DNA of 14,858 nt from Dehalococcoidia bacterium (lineage in GTDB: Bacteria; Chloroflexota; Dehalococcoidia; Dehalococcoidales; UBA1222): the NCBI GenBank assembly GCA_009776515.1, contig WRNP01000004.1, positions 21,105-35,962 of the forward strand. The letters are read 5' to 3'. Position 1 is the first letter of the stretch; each line of letters opens with the position of its first letter. Shown piece after piece: positions 1-6,566 of the stretch. A program made the position numbers and the translations under genes. Under the pieces are notes generated by a model that worked only from the letters and a program-made list of their open reading frames with translations, made no database searches and was not told the origin of the DNA.

Positions 1-1419
1 ATGGAGCAGGCAAAGCAGTTCTGCAAAGACAACGCAATCAAAATGGTCGATTTCATGATGGTCGACCTGGACGGACGCTGGCGGCATCTAACAATGCCGA
101 TTGACAGATTAACTGAAGACACCTTGGAGGACGGCGTTGGGTTCGACGGTTCAAATTATGGGTTCGCGCCAGTTGAAAAAAGCGATATGGTCTTCGTACC
201 GGATCTGAAAAGCGCCTATCTAGACACCTTTGCAGAAATCCCCACGCTGGCCATGATTGGCGATGTATTTGTAATTGACCTGCCGCAAAACCGTCGGTTC
301 GACCAGTACCCAAGAAATGTGGCGGTACGCGCTGAAGAATATATGAAAGGCCTTGGGATTGCGGACGAAATGCGCATCGGGCCAGAATTTGAATTTCATG
401 TATTCGACCATGTCAGCTATTGCGTGGAGCCAAGCGGATCCAAATACCGTATCGATACTGACCAGGCGGCATGGAATACGGGCAACGACAACGATAACCT
501 CGGATACAAGATGCCGTTAAAAGGCGGTTACCACATGGCGTTGCCGATGGATAGGCTTAGCGGCTTCCGTTCACGGGTAACCATGCTGATGGAGAAACAA
601 GGAATACCTGTCAAATATCATCATCACGAGGTTGGCGGTCCTGGGCAATTGGAAATTGAAGTTGAGATGGGTTCCATGCTGGAAATGGCCGATAAAACGA
701 TGTTGACAAAATACCTTATAAAAAACTCCGCCATGGCGGAGCACAAAACAGCCACATTTATGCCAAAGCCCATCTATGCTGAGGCCGGCAACGGCATGCA
801 CGTACATATGCACTTGTTTAAAAAGGGCCAACCACTCTTTTATGACGAAAACGGCTACTCGCAACTTAGCGAAACAGCAATGTACTTTATCGGCGGGATT
901 TTAACCCACGCCAGGGCCCTTTGTGGGCTTACAAACCCGAGTACCAACTCTTATAAGCGGCTCGTCCCTGGCTATGAGGCACCAGTTACGATAGGCTATG
1001 CAACCTCAAATCGCAGTAGTGTGATCCGCATCCCAGCATATGCCAAAGGGCCAAATAATAAGCGTTTCGAACTCCGTAGCCCAGATGGCACCTGCAACCC
1101 ATACTACGCTTTTTCGGCAATTCTAATGGCCGGCCTTGACGGAATACAGAAAAAAATCGACCCCAGCAAAGAAGGATACGGTCCATATGATTTTAATCTA
1201 TACAATCTTTCCCCGGAGGAACAACAGAAAATCAAACAGTTGCCCCGCACCCTTGACGAAGCACTAGAGGCCCTAGAGGCCGACCACGAGTTCTTGACCA
1301 GAGGGGACGTGTTCTCGAAAAAGTTGATTGACATTTGGATTGCAAAAAGACGGCGGGACGTTGCCAGGTACAATCAACTTCCGCAGCCAATAGAATTTGA
1401 GATGTACTACGATTTGTAG
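1..1419 (+). CDS. glnA: Type I glutamine synthetase
   Basis: Glutamine synthetase makes glutamine from glutamate, ammonia and ATP in the cytoplasm, normally as a dodecamer. Visible family landmarks are the FDGSNYGF beta-grasp segment (about 48-55), the metal and substrate glutamates in GPEFEF (127-132) and HHHEVGGPGQLEIE (207-220), the NGMHVHMH loop (264-271), NSYKRLVPGYEAP (316-328) with the substrate-binding Arg, and NRSSVIRIP (337-345). The segment DFNLYNLSPEE (397-407) matches the enterobacterial adenylylation loop, with Tyr401 at the modified position, so control by GlnE-type adenylylation is possible; no glnE is in this window. The 472-residue length matches the family (about 440-470). 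The ATG is at base 1, so no ribosome site can be seen and a slightly earlier start cannot be excluded, although the N-terminus aligns with known starts from memory. Downstream purine genes consume glutamine. Confidence 0.95.
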   Translation: MEQAKQFCKDNAIKMVDFMMVDLDGRWRHLTMPIDRLTEDTLEDGVGFDGSNYGFAPVEKSDMVFVPDLKSAYLDTFAEIPTLAMIGDVFVIDLPQNRRFDQYPRNVAVRAEEYMKGLGIADEMRIGPEFEFHVFDHVSYCVEPSGSKYRIDTDQAAWNTGNDNDNLGYKMPLKGGYHMALPMDRLSGFRSRVTMLMEKQGIPVKYHHHEVGGPGQLEIEVEMGSMLEMADKTMLTKYLIKNSAMAEHKTATFMPKPIYAEAGNGMHVHMHLFKKGQPLFYDENGYSQLSETAMYFIGGILTHARALCGLTNPSTNSYKRLVPGYEAPVTIGYATSNRSSVIRIPAYAKGPNNKRFELRSPDGTCNPYYAFSAILMAGLDGIQKKIDPSKEGYGPYDFNLYNLSPEEQQKIKQLPRTLDEALEALEADHEFLTRGDVFSKKLIDIWIAKRRRDVARYNQLPQPIEFEMYYDL

Positions 1420-1545
1420 CTTAATGCCCCCTGCTTAGGCGATGCCTCAGCGTATTGGCAACGGCAAAGATTGCCCGAACGATAAAACTGAATGCCTCCA
1501 CCATAGGTGGGAATATCGCGCTTCTGAGTCAACGGGAGGTGCATT

Positions 1546-1857
1546 ATGGTCATTTTGGGTGGTCGCCGCTCGGAGCCCGAAACATGCCCCGCCGCACTCC
1601 ATGCGGCTCTGGTCAAAATGGGAGGTCGTGCTTCAGCACATACCCTCTTTGAGCAGGTCGAGCGATTGGGCCACTGGACGAAGAGTCATATCTGGCAAAC
1701 AATGTTTGCCCACACCGTAAACATCCCGGCGTCTTATCATCTTTTCGGATTGGTGACACCCGACCAGCGATTTATATTTTTGCGAGAGGACGGTAATTAC
1801 GAGCTCTACGATGGCAATTGGCACGGGAGATATGAGATGGGGAAAAGGGTGATATAG
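1546..1857 (+). CDS. Small protein of unknown function, possible winged-helix fold
   Basis: I do not recognise this 103-residue protein. It is likely real: GGGAGGT (1534-1540) lies five bases before the ATG, and the frame fills the gap between glnA and purD on the same strand. Residues about 15-55 (PAALHAALVKMGG, then HTLFEQVERLGHWTKSHIW) read like the helix-turn-helix part of a small winged-helix domain of the kind that begins with an alanine-rich helix and a GG-x-A turn. Residues 64-92 are rich in aromatic residues and alternate like a beta wing (YHLFGLV, RFIFLRED, YELYDG). There is no signal peptide or membrane segment. It could be a DNA-binding regulator of the adjacent glutamine or purine genes, but that is inference from position and shape only. 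Confidence 0.65.
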   Translation: MVILGGRRSEPETCPAALHAALVKMGGRASAHTLFEQVERLGHWTKSHIWQTMFAHTVNIPASYHLFGLVTPDQRFIFLREDGNYELYDGNWHGRYEMGKRVI

Positions 1858-1936
1858 TCACACGGTCGGACCATGGAATGCGATCTACATTGCCTCTTTC
1901 AGCATAGGAGCAAGCGACTCTCTTAGGAGGTCTACC

Positions 1937-3232
1937 CTGAAAATCCTTATCATCGGTTCTGGTGCCAGAGAGCATGCCGTTGCGTGGAAAATGGCGCAGA
2001 GCCCCCATAAGCCAGAGATATTCGTTGCGCCCGGTAACGCTGGCACAGCGCAGACAGCCCATAACGTAGCTGTCTCCGCCACTGACATCCCTGCCTTGCT
2101 TGGTTTCGCCAGCGAGAACAAGGTCGATTTTACCTTTGTCGGCCCTGAGGTCCCGCTTGCGGCGGGCATCGTGGACGAATTTGAATCATACAGCCTGTCC
2201 GTCTTCGGCCCTCGTAAAAGTGCCGCCCGCATTGAATCAAGTAAGGTTTTTGCCAAAGAGTTATTGCTCAGATATGGCATTCCCTGTGCGCAGAGTCAAA
2301 GCTTCAGCGACTACGACGAGGCAACAGCTTATGTCAAGACACAGGGTGTCCCTGTCGTCATCAAGGCTGATGGTCTAGCTGCGGGCAAAGGAGTGACCGT
2401 GGCACAGACTGCGAAAGAAGCCCTTGATGCCATTAAGGCGGCCATGAGGGACAAGGCTTTCGGCGAGGCAGGTAGCAAGGTGGTTATTGAGGAGTGTCTT
2501 ACCGGACGTGAAATGAGCTTTTTCGCCTTCACCGATGGCGAAACTATACTACCCATGGTACCAGCCTGCGACTACAAGCGCATTTTTGATGGAGGCCTCG
2601 GGCCAAACACTGGCGGTATGGGGAGCTTCAGCCCACCGGAGTTCTATGCCCCGACGCTGGGGGCACAGGTGATGCAGACCATCATGGAGCCAACCGTAAA
2701 AGCCCTGCGGGATGAGGGCAATCCCTACTCCGGCGTGCTATATGGCGGGCTGATGATGACCCCTGATGGGCCAAAAGTCATTGAGTTCAACGCACGCCTG
2801 GGCGATCCAGAAACACAGGCAGTACTCCCGCGCCTCTCCTCCGACTTGGTTGACATCACCCAGGCAGTTATCGCCCACAGGCTGAAGGGCGTAAATATTG
2901 CCTGGCACCAAGATGCCTGTGTGGGCGTAGTATTAGCTTCTGGCGGCTACCCCGGAAACCACCAAATCGGTTACCCGATCTCAGGGCTAGAAGAGCTTGA
3001 AAGCGATGTGATGGTCTTCCACGCGGGCACAAAGCTTGGCGCAAACAGCGAAGTGTTAACCGCCGGCGGTCGTGTGCTGAGCGTCGTGGCACGTGGCGAA
3101 ACCCTGGATGTAGCACGGGAAAAAGTCTATCGCAATGTCTCGCGAATCAAGTTTACCGATATGCATTACCGGAAAGATATTGCGCTTTTTAGCCCCGAAC
3201 AGTCTCTTGCTAAACTGTCGGAGAATAGCTGA
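1937..3232 (+). CDS. purD: Phosphoribosylamine-glycine ligase (GAR synthetase), CTG start
   Basis: PurD joins glycine to 5-phosphoribosylamine using ATP, the second step of de novo purine synthesis. The first ATG in frame (1991) would cut off the conserved nucleotide-binding start of the family. Reading from the CTG at 1937 restores KILIIGSGAREHAVAWK at the N-terminus, and TAGGAGG (1924-1930) sits six bases before that CTG. No ATG, GTG or TTG lies in frame between, so CTG initiation is the simplest reading. The resulting 431 residues match the family's usual length of about 420-430. Visible motifs are VDFTFVGPEVPLAAG (63-77), the ATP-grasp VIKADGLAAGKGV (141-153), GPNTGGMGSFSP (222-233) and the metal-binding VIEFNARLGDPETQ (281-294). 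It is the first of three pur genes read in the same direction. Confidence 0.93.
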   Translation: MKILIIGSGAREHAVAWKMAQSPHKPEIFVAPGNAGTAQTAHNVAVSATDIPALLGFASENKVDFTFVGPEVPLAAGIVDEFESYSLSVFGPRKSAARIESSKVFAKELLLRYGIPCAQSQSFSDYDEATAYVKTQGVPVVIKADGLAAGKGVTVAQTAKEALDAIKAAMRDKAFGEAGSKVVIEECLTGREMSFFAFTDGETILPMVPACDYKRIFDGGLGPNTGGMGSFSPPEFYAPTLGAQVMQTIMEPTVKALRDEGNPYSGVLYGGLMMTPDGPKVIEFNARLGDPETQAVLPRLSSDLVDITQAVIAHRLKGVNIAWHQDACVGVVLASGGYPGNHQIGYPISGLEELESDVMVFHAGTKLGANSEVLTAGGRVLSVVARGETLDVAREKVYRNVSRIKFTDMHYRKDIALFSPEQSLAKLSENS

Positions 3233-3278
3233 TAATTAGCCTCTGTATTTTATTATTAATATCAAAGTGAGGGCAACC

Positions 3279-3737
3279 ATGCCGTTAGTCGCCGTTGTCA
3301 TGGGCTCAAAATCAGATGCCGAGACTGTTCAGCCATGCTTGGACATGCTGAAAAAGCTTGGCATCGAACACGAGGTAAATGTGATCTCCGCGCACCGCAC
3401 CCCAGAGAAAGCCCGCGAGTACGGACAAGGGGCACGCGGGCGCGGTCTTGAGGTCATCATCGCCGCAGCTGGTGGGGCAGCCCACCTGCCTGGCGTGCTT
3501 GCGAGCTGGACAACCTTGCCTGTCATCGGCATTCCCATAGGTTCCACCGCCCTAAGGGGGGTAGACGCCCTCTATTCCATCGTACAGATGCCAGGCGGCA
3601 TCCCCGTGGCCGCCGTTGCCATCGGCACGGCAGGCGCAAAGAACGCTGCCTTATTTGCTGCCGAGATCTTATCCCTCAAATATGAGTCAATCCGCACCGC
3701 CCTGGATAACTACCGCCAGGAATTGGCACAAGGATAA
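3279..3737 (+). CDS. purE: N5-carboxyaminoimidazole ribonucleotide mutase (PurE, class I type)
   Basis: PurE moves the carboxyl group of N5-CAIR to give CAIR in purine synthesis. The 152-residue protein carries MGSKSD (8-13), SAHRTP (38-43, with the catalytic-site His39) and the AGGAAHLPG loop (64-72, His69). It also has the class I ending VDALYSIVQMPGGIPV and so on. A GTG in frame at 3267 would add four residues, but GAGGG (3269-3273) lies five bases before the ATG at 3279 and the family starts directly before the first beta strand, so 3279 is chosen. Class I enzymes normally need PurK to make N5-CAIR; no purK is in this window. It follows purD by 46 bases and precedes purB by 91. Confidence 0.95.
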   Translation: MPLVAVVMGSKSDAETVQPCLDMLKKLGIEHEVNVISAHRTPEKAREYGQGARGRGLEVIIAAAGGAAHLPGVLASWTTLPVIGIPIGSTALRGVDALYSIVQMPGGIPVAAVAIGTAGAKNAALFAAEILSLKYESIRTALDNYRQELAQG

Positions 3738-3828
3738 CAATATGGTTGCTGTCTCTGTGCAAAACGAGTCACAGTGAATCCCACAATCTTACACAGGCAC
3801 TTCAGCGTGACCAACAGAAAGATGAGAA

Positions 3829-5154
3829 ATGATTGAGAGATATAGCCGCCCGGACATGAAACGGGTCTGGTCCGATGATAACAAATTCGGCAAGTGGCTT
3901 AGAGTAGAGATCGCCGTCTGCGAGGCGTGGGGCGAGTTGGGTAAGATTCCCAAGAAGTCCCTTCCTAAGATAAAGGTCGCTCATTGCAACCAACAGCGCA
4001 TGAACGACCTCCTCGCTGAGACCCATCACGACATGACCGCTTTCCTGGGGGCCGTAGCCGAAAGCATGGGGCCAGAAGCACGCTTCGTCCATCTAGGTCT
4101 CACTTCGAACGATGTCATGGACACTGCCCTCAACCTACAGATCCAGGAAGCGGCCAACATCCTAATACAAGATGTTAAGATTCTGATAGAAGCGCTTGCT
4201 GCCCAGGCCATAAAGCACAAAAGCACCATCATGATTGGGCGCACCCACGGCGTCCACGCCGAGCCGACCACCCTTGGTCTCAAACTCGCCGTTTGGGTCG
4301 AGGAGATGCGCCGCAATTTGGCCCGCCTCGCGGAGGCCATGCGCGTCATGGCGGTGGGTAAAATATCCGGGGCTGTCGGAACCTATGCCACGGTGCCCCC
4401 AGAAGTAGAAATCATCGCCTGCACCAAACTGGGACTGATGCCCGCCCCCGTTTCCAATCAGATCATCCAGCGCGACCGCCACGCCCAATTTGTTACCACC
4501 ATTGCCGTGGTGGCTGCATCGCTTGAGAAATTCGCCACCGAGATCAGACTGCTCCAAAAGACCGAGAGCCGCGAGGTGGAAGAGCCTTTCGCCGCGAGGC
4601 AGACTGGGTCGTCGGCCATGCCCCACAAACGCAACCCGGAGCTTTGCGAGCGAGTCTGTGGCCTAGCGCGCCTCATTCGAGGCTATGCCGTTGCGGCTCT
4701 AGAAAATGTTGCCCTGTGGCATGAGCGCGATATAAGTCATTCTTCGTCAGAGCGCATCATCCTTCCAGATGCCTGTATTTTGCTGGACTATATGCTCGCA
4801 CTTTTCACTGGTATCATCACTGATCTCCAAGTCCATCCCGAGAACATGAGAAGGGACCTAGAACTTACCCGCGGGCTTATCTTCTCCCAGCGCGTCATGC
4901 TGGCACTCATAGATAAGGGGCGCTCGCGACAAGAGGCCTATAAGATAACGCAACGGAACGCCATGGAATGCTGGGAGACGGGACAGGCGTTCCTAAAACT
5001 ACTCCAAGCCGACAGGGAAGTGGGGCAGACCCTGTCCAAAAAAGAACTAGTGTCTCTTTTTGACTACGACTTCTATCTCAAGCACGTTGATGCCATTTTT
5101 GCCCGCCTGGGGTTGCTTGCCGGCAGTGACCCCAAGAGGAAGGCCAAGCCTTAA
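3829..5154 (+). CDS. purB: Adenylosuccinate lyase
   Basis: PurB removes fumarate from SAICAR and from adenylosuccinate, so it acts twice in the route to AMP. It belongs to the fumarase/aspartase superfamily and is usually a homotetramer with shared active sites. The 441-residue sequence reads closely like the Bacillus-type enzyme: MIERYSRP start, THHDMTAF (65-72), LTSNDVMDTAL (91-101), GRTHGVHAEPTT (137-148, with His140 and its neighbour near the active site), and the superfamily signature GSSAMPHKRNP (260-270) containing the mobile-loop catalytic serine. WHERDISHSSSERIILPDA follows at about 302. The SD before the ATG at 3829 is weak (GATGAG at 3821-3826 at best), but the start matches the family exactly. 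It forms a plausible pur operon with purD and purE. Confidence 0.96.
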   Translation: MIERYSRPDMKRVWSDDNKFGKWLRVEIAVCEAWGELGKIPKKSLPKIKVAHCNQQRMNDLLAETHHDMTAFLGAVAESMGPEARFVHLGLTSNDVMDTALNLQIQEAANILIQDVKILIEALAAQAIKHKSTIMIGRTHGVHAEPTTLGLKLAVWVEEMRRNLARLAEAMRVMAVGKISGAVGTYATVPPEVEIIACTKLGLMPAPVSNQIIQRDRHAQFVTTIAVVAASLEKFATEIRLLQKTESREVEEPFAARQTGSSAMPHKRNPELCERVCGLARLIRGYAVAALENVALWHERDISHSSSERIILPDACILLDYMLALFTGIITDLQVHPENMRRDLELTRGLIFSQRVMLALIDKGRSRQEAYKITQRNAMECWETGQAFLKLLQADREVGQTLSKKELVSLFDYDFYLKHVDAIFARLGLLAGSDPKRKAKP

Positions 5155-5235
5155 AATGCCTGCTTTGGCCGCCGTCTCTCACCAAAGACAAACACCGCGA
5201 GTTCGCCTTGGCCAAGCATGCAAATCGTAGAAAGC

Positions 5236-5263
5236 TCGGCAGCTACAGTATATGCTTTAAAAT
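5236..5263 (+). promoter_or_regulatory. Possible sigma-70-type promoter before the amidohydrolase gene
   Basis: TCGGCA (5236-5241) and TAAAAT (5258-5263) are separated by 16 bases and lie about 33 bases before the ATG at 5297. The -10 matches five of six consensus bases and the -35 four of six. The 142-base gap after purB makes a separate promoter reasonable. This is an eye match only. Confidence 0.3.
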
Positions 5264-5296
5264 ATCGTAATCCCTAGAAGTGTTGAGGAATATTTA

Positions 5297-6091
5297 ATGA
5301 TCATTGATTTCCATACACATGTTTTCCCCAATGAACTGGCACCCAAGGCCATCCGCACACTAGCAGATGCCGTAGATAATCTTTACCCGCCGGTAAGTAA
5401 CGGCACAGTGGCTGAATTATTAAAGAATATGGACGACTGGAACATAAATATTTCGGTCGTGCAACCCGTTGTCACAAAACAATCGCAACTGCGGACCATA
5501 AACGAATGGGCAGCCAGCATAAACTCCAATAGGCTGCTCAGCTTTGGTGGCATTTATCCGCACACCGATGATTACAAGCGGGACATTGATTTCGTGGCAA
5601 GCCTGGGATTGAAAGGGTTAAAGTTCCATGCGGAATACCAGGATTTCGTCGTTGATGACGAACACATGCTTAAGATATATGACTATGCCCTCAGCAAGGG
5701 ACTGATAATATTACATCATGCCGGCTCTGACCCGGCTTTCCCTCCGCCAATTAAAAGCTCCCCGCAACAGTTCGCGCATATAGCCAAAGTCATGGGCGGC
5801 GGAGTAATAATTGCCGCCCACCTCGGCGGACACGAACAATGGGATGACGTGGAACGTTACCTGGCGGGAAGCAATATCTATCTTGATACCTCAATGGGGT
5901 TTGCCTACTTTCCCCCCGATCAGTTTTGCAGAATCGCGGCAAAACACGGCACCGACAAGATCTTGTTCGGCTCGGATGCTCCGTGGAGCGACGCGCTAGC
6001 AGAGATTGATCGCCTAAATTCCCTGCCGCTCTCAGATGCTGATAAGGAGGCTATATTAAGCGGCAATGCCCAAAGGATTTTGAATATCTAA
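5297..6091 (+). CDS. Amidohydrolase-family metal-dependent hydrolase (COG2159-like)
   Basis: A 264-residue TIM-barrel hydrolase of the amidohydrolase 2 family. It shows the N-terminal metal motif DFHTH (His6, His8), a likely substrate or metal pair near KFH (109-111), a strand-ending histidine at ILHHAG (138-143), another at AAHLGG (173-178), and the catalytic aspartate in FGSDAPW (224-230, Asp227). The ending SGNAQRIL is the usual family close. Members hydrolyse or decarboxylate many small substrates (for example aromatic carboxylates or lactones), and the substrate cannot be told from sequence. GAGG at about 5284-5287 is a reasonable ribosome site. The gene lies on the same strand as purB but 142 bases beyond it, so it is probably transcribed separately. 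No signal peptide is visible, so it should be cytoplasmic. Confidence 0.85.
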   Translation: MIIDFHTHVFPNELAPKAIRTLADAVDNLYPPVSNGTVAELLKNMDDWNINISVVQPVVTKQSQLRTINEWAASINSNRLLSFGGIYPHTDDYKRDIDFVASLGLKGLKFHAEYQDFVVDDEHMLKIYDYALSKGLIILHHAGSDPAFPPPIKSSPQQFAHIAKVMGGGVIIAAHLGGHEQWDDVERYLAGSNIYLDTSMGFAYFPPDQFCRIAAKHGTDKILFGSDAPWSDALAEIDRLNSLPLSDADKEAILSGNAQRILNI

Positions 6092-6142
6092 CCTGCTATA
6101 CACCAAAACGGCTTCCTTCGAAACCGAAGCGCAGGGCTTTTC

Positions 6143-6210
6143 CACCAATCGTATGATTACCTGCCCCGTCACTACACCAAGGGGCAGAATTACCCATCAA
6201 TCGATTGGTG
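6143..6210. repeat. Nested inverted repeat between convergent genes
   Basis: An outer perfect 9-base inverted repeat, CACCAATCG (6143-6151) with CGATTGGTG (6202-6210), encloses an inner perfect 7-base one, CTGCCCC (6161-6167) with GGGGCAG (6181-6187). It lies between the plus-strand amidohydrolase stop (6091) and the minus-strand small gene, and overlaps that gene's last five codons. It may act as a two-way transcription end structure, although neither side has a clean T-run. A weaker hairpin, CTTCG-AAAC-CGAAG (6116-6129), precedes it. Confidence 0.5.
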
Positions 6211-6385
6211 AGAGTTGTCCTGTCGGTGGTGTAGCCGTCCTGTCTTGAGATGCCAACCCCCGCCGGATGAGAGCAACCAGGGTGGCCGACCGAGCAGGCG
6301 GGACCGGCTGCTGACGGCGCCAGTCATCCACCGCTGCCAGCAGGTCGGGGGGCACCGGGACCAGTATGCGCGATAGTCTAGCCAT
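6197..6385 (-). CDS. Small ribbon-helix-helix (CopG/Arc-like) protein
   Basis: A 62-residue protein with the ribbon-helix-helix pattern: a short strand (RLSRILVPVP, 3-12), a first helix (PDLLAAVDDWRRQQ, 13-26), a turn, and a second helix (RSATLVALIRRGLAS, 32-46). The 'S-A/R-S-x-x-x-x-x-x-I-R-R-G-L' ending is typical of CopG-like DNA-binding antitoxins and small repressors. The C-terminal 16 residues are polar and proline-rich, probably disordered. No SD precedes the ATG, but a near-consensus promoter ends only six bases upstream, implying a leaderless message. No toxin gene lies next to it; hisB on its upstream side is 181 bases away. It may be an orphan antitoxin, a remnant of a toxin-antitoxin pair, or a stand-alone repressor. 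The fold call is by eye. Confidence 0.65.
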   Translation of the reverse strand: MARLSRILVPVPPDLLAAVDDWRRQQPVPPARSATLVALIRRGLASQDRTATPPTGQLSPID

Positions 6386-6391
6386 GATCAG

Positions 6392-6420
6392 ATGATACCA
6401 TGCCCGGGCGATGATGTCAA
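6392..6420 (-). promoter_or_regulatory. Near-consensus promoter for the small ribbon-helix-helix gene, leaderless
   Basis: On the minus strand, TTGACA (6420-6415) is a perfect -35 box. An exact 17-base spacer follows, then TATCAT (6397-6392), which differs from the -10 consensus at one base. Only six bases separate the -10 from the ATG at 6385, so transcription should begin at or within a base or two of the A of ATG. This also explains the absence of an SD sequence. Confidence 0.7.
6402..6409. promoter_or_regulatory. Palindrome GCCCGGGC in the promoter spacer, possible operator
   Basis: A perfect 8-base palindrome sits between the -35 and -10 boxes of the ribbon-helix-helix gene, flanked by CAT and ATG with one base of asymmetry. 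Small ribbon-helix-helix proteins commonly repress their own promoters at such sites, so this is a candidate autoregulatory operator. No direct evidence of binding exists in the sequence. Confidence 0.4.
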
Positions 6421-6476
6421 GGGATGCCGCAAGATATCAAAACGCTAGGGCTAGCATCGTGAAAACCCTCAATATA

Positions 6477-6494
6477 TTATGTTCAATAACATAA
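6477..6494. repeat. AT-rich perfect inverted repeat
   Basis: TTATGTT (6477-6483) and AACATAA (6488-6494) are perfect 7-base inverted copies around CAAT. The repeat lies in the 181-base gap between hisB and the small ribbon-helix-helix gene. It could be a repressor operator for a dimeric protein or a weak hairpin. A second hairpin, TTTGGG (6511-6516) with CCCAAA (6524-6529), lies closer to the hisB stop and could help end the his transcript. Neither is followed by a strong T-run on the minus strand. Confidence 0.4.
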
Positions 6495-6566
6495 CAAGAA
6501 AGTCAACGAGTTTGGGGCATTTTCCCAAAGTTCAATGTGAGCGGGAGTCCTTAAAGCATCCGCCAA

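Noticed and set aside
1433..1451. Hairpin GCTTAGGC-GAT-GCCTCAGC just after glnA as a terminator
   Set aside because: It has one mismatch in the stem and no T-run follows, so I did not list it as a terminator.
4162..4626. 154-residue minus-strand open frame opposite purB
   Set aside because: Its glycine- and histidine-rich composition mirrors purB codons; purB is certain by its signature motifs.
5142..5218. Repeated GGCCAAGC and its near-inverted copy GCTTTGGCC around the purB stop
   Set aside because: Pairing needs a bulge, there is no T-run, and the matches are short enough to be chance in this composition.
6197..6385. A complete toxin-antitoxin pair including the ribbon-helix-helix protein
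   Set aside because: No toxin-sized frame is found adjacent on the same strand; the neighbours are an amidohydrolase and hisB.
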